Part shown: positions 55,500-64,000 of the stretch, piece by piece
Layout of the letters: each line of letters opens with the position of its first letter
Numbering within the stretch: position 1 is the first letter of the stretch
Assembly (NCBI GenBank): GCA_949592205.1
Contig: CATIUR010000001.1
Coordinates: forward strand, 216,634,250 to 216,698,249
DNA length: 64,000 nucleotides
Origin: Helichrysum umbraculigerum
Taxonomy: Eukaryota; Streptophyta; Magnoliopsida; Asterales; Asteraceae
Reading direction: 5' to 3'
Position numbers and translations under genes: made by a program
The notes under the pieces: generated by a model
Databases searched by the model: none
What the model was told of the DNA's origin: nothing
What the model saw: only the letters and a program-made list of their open reading frames with translations

Positions 55500-56227
55500 T
55501 TGGTCACAACTCACAAACACAGGGTCTAAAGTTTGACTGGCTGTTAAAGAATCAGGCCCATTAAGAGTCCAGATTGGCCCTTGTGCAGTTGTGCATCTCT
55601 AGGTTAAGCGGGTAATGGTATAACTATTTGTTAGTTTCATAAAATATGTGTGGTCAAAATATTAATCAAAAGTTATAAAGTATAAACAGAAATTAATTGA
55701 TTAGTAACTTACCATACTATAAGGTATTAGGAAACATTTTGATTATAGGTACTTTATTACCTTTAACCTGTATCTCTAAGTAATTTAATACCGTTACAAC
55801 ATTTTAACATGGGTTAATGAACGCACATCTTATTCCGGTTTGATTCGTTCGAGTTAGCCTATATAACCAAATATTACTTTTGTTTATATACATACAGCCT
55901 GAAATATATATTTTTTAGTTTACTATTTAACAATGATAGAATGCATATCATATCATATAACATAATCTATGAATCTATGATATGATTACCTTATCTAATG
56001 CCTAATGGTATTAAACAATTTGATATTAGTTACTATGTGTTGAAATAAGATATCTATCCAATTCTTTTGGTGTCTCATTTATAACAATTTTATATTATAA
56101 TAGCCATATAAAACCTTAAATAAAGTCATTCTAAACATGTATACTTCCAAGAAATCAAGATCATCTCTTAAGATCTGAACCATGTCAGAGATTTCTCAAT
56201 CTAATTTGGCTTCTTTTTTACATTAAT
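55500..56227. other. AT-rich intergenic DNA, nothing recognised
   Basis: There are no exons, terminal repeats or arrays that I can support between the Harbinger MITE and the LINE target duplication. Confidence 0.5.
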
Positions 56228-56278
56228 ATAAAAATATATAGTAGGTTTGGTGTTTAAAATTATTAAAAAACCAGGAAA

Positions 56279-57993
56279 ATGGGGAGAGAGTGGCTTAGTG
56301 GTGATCTAAGAAATAGGGTTACAAACTTTTACATTTCTGATTTTGATGATGATATATCGGAAATTGACATTTGGAAGACAATGCTATCCAAGGGCAAGGT
56401 TATTGACGTCTACATAGCAAAGAAGAAAAACAAGTTGGGAAAAAGGTTTGGATTCGTCCGATATTTGGATGTCAAGAACATCGGGAGGTTAAGCAAAGAA
56501 ATAGGAGAAACTGTAATAAAAGGCTGCAGAGTTCATGTAAAGACTGCAAGATTTGAAAGGGAGGATCATAAGGTTGGGGGGGGTAAAACAAAATCTAAAA
56601 CCTCGTAGTAGAAACAACATATTCAATCAAGTCAACTATACCAGACCTGATAAAGCTTCGTTTGCTGAGGTTGTGCGTGGGGGTAAGACACCTGAAATCC
56701 TGAGAATAGAATCATCGGCAGTGGTTAGGGACTGGTCTCGTAGTTGTTTAATCGGAAAAGCCGCTTCATTCGAAAAACTATGGAACCTGGATGAAATCAA
56801 GGAAGCTGATGGTGGGGAAGACATCATCTTCAGATATATTGGAGGGCTATATGTCTTGATGGAAATGGAGAATGAAAATGTAGTGATTGACTTTCTAAAC
56901 AATTCTAAAGATATCTGGATGAATTGGTTCATCGAGCTAAAACCATGGGTGAAAGATTTTAAAATTGAAAAAAGATTAGTGGCTCTTAATATATCTGGAG
57001 TTCCATCTCATGCATGGTGTAAAGAAACATTTGATGCAATTGCAAAACTCTTTGGAGAAATTGTTGTTTCGGATGAATGCTTGCCCGAAGAAAGGAACTG
57101 GTATTATGGGAAGGTAGTAATTTTAGCTGAGTCAATGGATAAAATTGACCAATCTATTAAGATTATCGTCGACGATTGTGAATGCCATATTAATATTTTC
57201 GAAGATATGATGGAATCGGCTAGATTAATCCCTGGTGATCACAACAATAATCATTCTACTTCTGAATCGGAAAGATATTCGGACTCTGAAATTCCAAGTG
57301 ATGATATGTCGGAGAATGAGTCTTTCCGGGATGAAGAACTCGGAAACTTCTCGCCGGAATTTGCAAACGGAGGAGTGGTAGGTGAAGAGTCGAATGACAT
57401 TCACGCTGAAGAAACTGAAGAGTCGGACATGGCATCGAAAACTGGAGGCGAATTAAATGGTCTAGGGAACAAGAACGATACGATGGCAGGATCAGGCTTG
57501 TGGGCTAATAAAATATCGGGCAATGGGCCAGAGTCTCCAACCAGGCCAGTTCCCGACGGGCCAACACCAAATGGGCCTGACGAGGTGGATAATCCAGACA
57601 ATGGATATAACATCAATTTGGAAGCCCAATTGAGGAATGATGAGAACAATAACACGAATGGGTCGGACTCAACGGATTCTGGGATAAGTGATAGCATTGA
57701 GGTGGACAAATCAAATCGGACAAAAAGGAAAAAAAAAAAAAAGAAGAGGTTATACTTTTGACCTAAATAAAGTTGCAGGGTCACACTTTTCTCATATGGT
57801 GTCTTCTTCCATGTCCCAATCTATATCAATGAAATCAACTTCACAACCTAAAAGAAGGACGTGTGCATCTGAAGTATCTTTGGAAGTGCAGGAAACGATG
57901 GAAGTGGGGAATTTGATGGGATTCGAGATGAATGGCAAAGAGGAGGAAGTGAGAAAATTAATCGAATCTGGCGCAGCTGGTAATAATCAATGA
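56279..57993 (+). pseudogene. LINE ORF1 (RRM-type nucleic-acid-binding protein), two frameshifts
   Basis: It starts at ATG 56279 (MGREWLSGD). Residues 14-95 form an RNA recognition motif: VTNFYISDFDDDISEIDIWK, then GKRFGFVRYLDV as the RNP1-like strand. At the G8 run 56576-56583 the frame changes. The second frame runs from there to 57761 and contains a DUF4283-like segment (EDIIFRYIGGLYVLMEMENE, later WFIELKPWVKDFKIEKRLVA and LNISGVPSHAWCKETF) and an acidic, Ser/Asn-rich tail. At an A14 run (57729-57742) it shifts again to end at TGA 57991-57993 (AAGNNQ). This layout of RRM, DUF4283-like core and acidic tail is usual for plant L1-type ORF1, which coats the LINE RNA. The stop overlaps the ORF2 start. 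Confidence 0.85.
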
Positions 57994-60900
57994 AGATTAT
58001 GTCGATTAACATCAATGGGGTGGGAACAATTGAGAAACAAGAATGGGTGAGGGATCTAAGGAGGAATAACTGTGTAGATGTCCTAGGAATTCAAGAATCG
58101 AAATGCAATAATATTGAGGTAAGTATGAGTCGATCTCTGTGGGGGGGGGAATCAATGTGGATTATGATTTCTTAGAGGCTGTAGGATCTTCTGGGGGTAT
58201 AATCACGTTATGGGATTAATCTATGTTTGAAAAAAAAGAAAGTATTTTGAAGCCAGGGATATTAGTGGTTAGGGGGAAATGGATTAGCAATGGTATTGAA
58301 TGTGGATTTATAAATACTTATGCGCCTCAGGAGTTGTCAAATAAAAGAGTATTGTGGGAGGAAATATTGTCGATTATTCACCGATTTCAGAATATCAACT
58401 GGGTGGTTTTTGGGGACTTCAATGAAGTGAGGAAGCCGGAAGAAAGGAAAGGAACAAAGTTCAGTATATATGGAGCAAGATATTTCAATGATTTTATTTA
58501 CAGAGGGGGACTAATAGAGATCAAGAATGGAGGCAGAAAGTTTTCCAGGATTAACACCAATGGAGATAAGCTGAGTTTAATCGATAGATTCTTTGTGAAC
58601 ATTGATGCATCTAATACTTGGCCCAATTCCAATGTCACTATTCTTCCAAGGGGTAGATCCGATCACTGCCCATTGCTCTTCAACACTGATGTAAGGAACT
58701 TTGGGCCAACGTATTTCAAACTGTACAATGTTTGGTTAGAAAATTACTCTTTCCAGAAATCGGTCAGGCAAGTTTGGAAAAATCATTGTTTTAATCATAA
58801 TTCTTCTCACATCCGTAAGTTTATGTCCAAACTCAAAGCGGTTAAAGATATGGCTAAAGAATGGAATAAAAAGCAGAAAGAAGAAAACAGCAGCGAAAAA
58901 TTGAAGTTAAATAAAATGGCCTTTGAACTAGATCATCTGGCCGAAACAGGTACGCTAAGTGATGTGGATAGGAGGTTAAGAGTGGAAGTTGATTTGAAAA
59001 GATGGGATATTGATAGAAAAGAAGCTATGATGATGAGGCAAAAGGCGAAGCTAAAGTGGGCAATTCATGGTGACGAAAATACCAAGTATTTCCATAGCTT
59101 AATTAACAGCAAGAACAAAAAGAATTGGCTGAATGGTATAACTCGTAATGGTGTTTGGGTATCTGATCCGGGAATTATAAAAGAAGCAGCGCGAGAATTT
59201 TTCTCTAAGAAATTTGAGAAACCAACCGGGTCAAGACCAAAGTTTGTTTGTAATAAATTCAACAAATTATCGGCAGAACAAAGGAGTGGTTTGGAAGGTG
59301 CAATTATGGAGGATGAAGTCAAAAGAGCAATATGGGAATGTGGTGAGGACAAATCACCGGGTCCAGATGGGTTCACTACTCGTTTTTACAAAATGTTTTG
59401 GAACGAAATCAAGGGTGATCTCATGTCGGCAATCAAACAATTTGAGGCATCAGGTACATTAGACTTGGGATGCAATGCATCATTTTTAACATTAATTCCT
59501 AAAGTTGGTTCTCCGTTAATATTCAGTGATTACAGGCCGATTAGTTTAATTAATTCCTTTTATAAAATCATCTCGAAAGTGCTGGCAGCTAGATTAAAGA
59601 AGGTGATCAATTGCTTGATTGGTAAGGAACAGACATGCTTCTTATCCGATCGAAGTATCCTTGAGGGCCCTCTAATCATTAGTGAACTAATCTCATGGGT
59701 CAAGAAGAAAAACAGAAAAACCTTTTTGTTGAAAATAGATTTTGATAAAGCGTTTGATTCGATTTCATGGGAATTTTTAGATGAAGTTATGGAACAGATG
59801 CTATTTGGAAATAAATGGAGAAAATGGATTAGGGAGTGTTTGAAATCTGCATCTATTTCGGTGCTTGTTAATGGATCTCCAAGTAACGAATTTTATCTCG
59901 AAAGGGGGGTTAGGCAAGGTGATCCTCTTGCCCCGTTTTTGTTTTTGATTGTTGCTGAAGGGTTGAATCAAGTTATGCATAGAGCAAAGGAAGTGGGTGT
60001 TTTTCATGGAATAAAACTGTCCGAGAATGGGCCTGTAATATCACATCTTCAGTATGCTGATGATACAGTCTTTATGGGTGAATGGTCTTCTCGAAACATC
60101 AATAATCTTGCAAGAATTCTTAGATGCTTACAATTGTCTTCCGGATTAAAGATTAATTTAGCTAAGACTAATCTTTTTGGTTTCGGGGTGGATGAAGATG
60201 TGGTGAATAGAATGGCTGACTCACTTCATTGTAATTCGGGGAAAATGCCACTTAAATATCTCGGTTTTCCTATTGGTACATCAATGAATAAAGTTGAATC
60301 ATGGGATTACTTGATTCAAAGATTTCAACGCAAGCTTTCATCTTGGAAAGCCGACATGATCTCGATTGGAGGAAGATTACAGTTATGTAAATCTGTGCTT
60401 GGAAGCCTTGGAACGTATTATCTTTCACTCTTTAAAGCTCCTTCTAAAATCTTGAAAGAATTGGAAAGTATGCGTGCATCTTTCTTTTGGGGGGGGAGGC
60501 AAGGATAAAAGAAAAATATCATGGATAGCATGGAATCAAATTGTGGCTGACAAAGATCAAGGGGGTCTGGGCATAGGCAGTTTATGGGCCCAGAATAGAT
60601 CGCTACTTTGTAAATGGTGGTGGAGAATGTTACATGACAAAGAATCCATATGGAAAGAGGTAATTGTGGGTATTCACGGTATCAACGGTGGCATAAGTGA
60701 TAGAGGGGTAAAATGGAAATGCTCAGGTCTATGGAGTAATATTTTAAAGATTGGAAAAGATATGGCAAAATATAACTTGGTATTCTCGACTTTGTTTCAA
60801 TCAAGCAATGATGAATCAACTAACAATGTAGTGGAATGGAGGTGGAGACTTGAAAATTCTGGATCATTTTCAGTCTCTTCTTTAAGAAAAGCTTTAGATG

Positions 60901-61439
60901 ATGTTATTCTTTTGTCAAGATATAGATTTTCAGTTAAATGGTTGTCTATCATCCCGAAGAAAGTTATAATCAATGCTTGGAGAATTGCGTGGAGAAGGCT
61001 GCCAACGAGATGTAATCTGATAAAAAGGGGTGTCCAAATAATCAATGATCTGTGTCCTCTATGCGGCTCTTGTCCAGATAATGAGGAACATGTTTTCTTT
61101 GGCTGCAAATTTGCCAAGGATCTGATTCTTTTTATAGGTGGTTGGTGGCAAGTAAATCCAAACTTCTTAAACAATCTGGACGATTTACTAAATTGGTCAG
61201 ACATAATCGACTTCAAAGGAAGAAGAGCAAATCTGTTTACAGGGGTTATATACACATATTGCTGGTTAATTTGGAAGTTTCGGAATGAGGTTATATTTAG
61301 AGATAAACGCATCTCTGAATTTAATCATTTTCCAATGCAATTAATCGGGAAAACGTTTTTCTGGATGAAGAATAGAAGTGGTTTCAAAGGCTCGAACATG
61401 CAATGGTCGGAATGGTGTACTAAACCGTGGGAGATTTAA
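57990..61439 (+). pseudogene. LINE ORF2: AP endonuclease, reverse transcriptase, zf-RVT region
   Basis: The ATG at 57990 overlaps the ORF1 TGA. The endonuclease begins MKIMSININGVG ... GIQESK (metal-binding Glu). The frame breaks at a G9 run (58141-58149), and an in-frame TAA lies at 58217-58219. From Met58223 (761 residues) it continues with FGDFNEV (D65) and RSDHCPLL (H148), completing the endonuclease. The RT domain is about 400-680: KSPGPDGF, FLLKIDFDKAFD (D506), RQGDPLAPFLF and YADDTVF (611-614). A third break is the G8 run at 60489-60496. The last frame, to 61439, has the zf-RVT region with LPTRCNLIKRGV and CPLCGSCPDNEEHVFFGC. All domains of a plant L1 ORF2 are present in order. The protein would nick target DNA and prime reverse transcription there. 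As read, it is disrupted. Confidence 0.93.
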
Positions 61440-61619
61440 AGTTTCATAGAATTTTCTTTTATATGTTATTAGTTGTATTTCCTTTCAGTTTGTATCATTC
61501 TCTAGCTCCTTGCTAGTTATTAATAAAATTTTATGGGTTCGAGTTTAGGGGTGATGGCGGTGCCGAAGCTCCTTTCCCGTTTCCATTGTTTGGTTGTTCA
61601 AAAAAAATAAAAATATATA

Positions 61620-62403
61620 AATGTATGTCTGTTTTAAAAATCAGAGGGGGAATGAAGCATGAGAAGGTGTAGGGACAAAAATGTCAGAAAAATAAAGTAT
61701 GAAGTCTATATTTGAAAATGAGACAAAGCTGAAGAAGTTTCCATGTGAAGATGTTCTGTTTACTTCTTCACAGAATTTCTTGGATTCATAGACTGAAATT
61801 TGACAGACCCTTTAATTCTACTTATCTTATATATTTACAGTTTCCACTTGTAAAAATTTACAATAAATAAATTAGTTATGTGTATCTTTTAAAACTAAAC
61901 ATGTACGGTACATACATATGTTACAACATTTCACTTGCTTTTCACTTTAGTGACATTTGGTTTCTCTGACTAATAATATGGGGTTTGACCAGTCAATAAA
62001 CTTGACTGCTCATCCCAACACATTGCCGATTTGTATCATGGATCATGTCCCCACCTGACAACCCCACAACATCCTTCCAATCAAAAGTGTGGGTTTTGTG
62101 CCTTTCTTTTTCAGAAAATATGCAACCTTTGAAATTTGTTACTACTACTAGTACTACTCTTTAAATGAGTATAATCACCATTTTAAATAACTATAGTCCT
62201 TATAATAATAAAAAATATAATCCCTCTGTCCAAGTTAAAATGCTCACTTTGACTATGCACATAGTTTTATAATTCTCCACCAACTATACTTTTCACCAAT
62301 TAAATAACATATCTGCTCGCTAAAGTCTCTTTCATTGGTTGAAACATGAGAGTGACCACTTAATATGAGACAATCCAAAATAATAATGTGGACACTTTGG
62401 TTG

Positions 62404-62474
<71 letters not shown>

Positions 62475-62605
62475 ATGTATATTAAAATAAGTTAGTATCA
62501 CTTATATAATTAATTAATGAAAGTATGAAGCACTTACCTTCTGTTTGTAGTTTGTTGATTTTATTGATAAGTTGTTGTAATTCTTCCATAATACGATCGA
62601 GTAGT
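61620..62605. other. AT-rich intergenic DNA with an (AT)n microsatellite
   Basis: No gene was recognised. A long (AT)n run lies at about 62407-62471. Such tracts vary in length between individuals. Confidence 0.6.
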
Positions 62606-63116
62606 CACTACAATAAAAATGTCCATTCTTCACACATTTGTCTTCACATTTTTTTTATTGTGTTCTTCACTCTTATATATGTGTAGAAAATATCTACATT
62701 ATTAAGTGTGAAGAAATTGAATAAATTATAATATTGTTCACACTTATAATAGTGGAAAAAATATATTCACACTTATAAAGTTATAAGTGTGAACAAAGGT
62801 AAAAAAAATTCACACTTAAAATAGTAGAAATTATCTTGTGACACTTAATTTCTTTACGCTTCCTCTTGTGTGAAGAAAATTAGGTGTAACAAATGATTTT
62901 CACATTTATAAGTGTGAATAAGTTTGAATTTGCTCACACTTGTAAGTGTAAACATTTTTCCACACAATTATAAATGTCAACATTGTATATTTCTTCACGC
63001 TTATTATTGTGAATACTTTATACACATTAATAAGTGTGAAAAACTTGATTATATATTTCACATTTTTTAAAAGCATGAAGAAAATGATGTGAACAATCAA
63101 CATATTTGTTGTAGTG
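62606..63116. mobile_element. CACTA-type miniature element with palindromic subterminal repeats
   Basis: The left end CACTACAATAAAAATG (62606) pairs with the right end, whose complement reads CACTACAACAAATATG (13 or 14 of 16 matching). The 3-bp duplication AGT flanks both (62603-62605 and 63117-63119), as for the CACTA superfamily. The 511-bp interior is packed with variants of TTCACACTTATAAGTGTGAA, spaced irregularly and in both orientations. It has no transposase ORF, so it would need a transposase in trans. Confidence 0.82.
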
Positions 63117-63119
63117 AGT

Positions 63120-64000
63120 GCATGACGATAGCAAGTTAGCAATGTATAGTTATACGACTTCAAATAAAGAGTATAAATAAAGTTTTACATGAACATGTAG
63201 ATGTTTGTCGATTAGGGTTTGTGTTTTTCGATTTTTGATGTTCGATAACGGTTAACTACATATAGTAATTTATACTTAACATTGATTGATATGATCAAAT
63301 ATTTTTTAAAATTGTATGACGATTTCATTTATTCGATAAACTTATGGTCCTAGCTAGTTTTGTTACAAGTCAAGCAAATTTGAAGCTATTAGCAACATAT
63401 GATCAAGTTATTGCATAAAAATAAAGGATAAAACTGTACCGAGCACTAAAATATTTATAAATTTTGAAACTTATTTTGATGGGCTAAATTAAAATAGTTA
63501 CGTGGACACGTGAAATCAGACAAATGAAGATATTATATGCCATATATTTTTGTTTTTACTTCTAATGGTATCATATGTTACTTGTGATCAATTGATAGTA
63601 GTCCATTATCAACTTTGTCATCTATAAAAAACAATAGTTTCACTGTCGCTAAACACCATATATATTCATTTTTTAACAAGGACAAATCAAAACATATTAA
63701 TCATTAAGGAAAATCAATTAAACAAATGTTTAACCAGTATAATATGTACAGAAAAGAAAGAGCCAAAATTGATAGGATCCAAGGAAGATTTGAGTGGAAT
63801 GAATGATTGTTTGTTTATTTGGGTCTGACAGATAATGACAAGTTAGAATATTTGTTGGCAAGATATTCCCACCACCACCACCCCACACCACTCCTAAATC
63901 CAAATCCTAATATATATATTTATTTATATTTGTACGAATCTATAATCTTAATTCATTCCCATTGTACAATCTTGATTTTGACACGCTTTTTTATATGAAA
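63120..64000. other. AT-rich DNA to the window edge, no gene seen
   Basis: I see no supported exon. A CCA/CAC-rich tract near 63869-63890 followed by a TATA-like ATATATATTTATTTATAT could be the promoter side of a gene beyond the window. That is a guess. Confidence 0.35.

Larger units (their letters stand above)
56241..61606 (+). mobile_element. Full-length LINE (non-LTR retrotransposon, L1-like)
   Basis: This is a 5.4-kb element with two ORFs and an A-rich 3' end. It is flanked by a perfect 13-bp duplication ATAAAAATATATA (56228-56240 and 61607-61619). The 3' untranslated region (61440-61606) ends in A7 running into the duplication. ORF1 has an RRM-like domain, and ORF2 has endonuclease, reverse transcriptase and a C-terminal CCHC-type zinc-binding region. 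It is full length, including a short 5' leader of about 38 bases, which is uncommon for LINEs. Four frameshifts all fall in homopolymer runs and there is one in-frame stop. Confidence 0.92.

Noticed and set aside
62253..62501. Frame containing long Ile-Tyr repeats
   Set aside because: It is produced by the (AT)n microsatellite at 62407-62471.

Overview
The window is nuclear DNA of a flowering plant, most likely a eudicot and possibly of the daisy family (Asteraceae). The family is a guess from the style of the repeats. The DNA is AT-rich, its genes are split by GT-AG introns, and it is dominated by nested transposable elements. It contains no prokaryotic operon structure, rRNA, tRNA or CRISPR array that I can support. 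Only one host gene looks intact: a NEDD8/SUMO-type cysteine protease (DEN1/NEDP1-like, 53477-54148, + strand).

Layout. (a) About 466-7135, + strand: a Helitron-like element with a canonical 3' hairpin-CTAG end. It carries intron-containing fragments of an ERD6-like sugar transporter and an ACX2-like acyl-CoA oxidase. (b) 7136-12377: further Helitron-derived DNA with the first exon of a replication protein A (RPA)-like OB-fold protein, a typical Helitron cargo or accessory gene. (c) 12378-29219, - strand: one or two Helitron 3' ends (12378, 13092) and a 5' end (29219). They enclose a decayed SFH-type Sec14 lipid-transfer gene, a 688-bp tandem duplication, and a nested Ty3/gypsy element, RT-A (18511-27492). 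(d) 29220-44328, - strand: a third Helitron-like segment with myosin XI motor exons, interrupted by a second Ty3/gypsy element, RT-B (33436-44053). (e) 44329-47745: a cluster of Helitron ends and a duplicated Helitron terminus. (f) 47746-53400: MITEs, unassigned repeats, and the 5' leader and leader intron of the protease gene. (g) 54304-55496: a hAT MITE and a PIF/Harbinger MITE just downstream of the protease gene. (h) 56241-61606: a full-length LINE with a 13-bp target-site duplication. (i) 61620-64000: AT-rich DNA with a CACTA-type miniature element.

How the parts relate. RT-A and RT-B are recent, nearly coding-competent chromovirus-like elements (gag, protease, RT, RNase H, integrase, chromodomain-like tail). 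Each has perfect 5-bp target-site duplications, a PBS matching initiator-Met tRNA, and nearly identical LTRs. RT-A is broken by a one-base deletion and RT-B by one stop codon. Each LTR holds its own tandem array of short CpG-rich inverted repeats whose arms are conserved while spacers vary. RT-B also has an extra coiled-coil ORF between its PBS and gag. These two features and the multi-gene Helitron capture island are the strongest candidates for under-described biology here. All family assignments come from reading motifs by eye; no database search was run.
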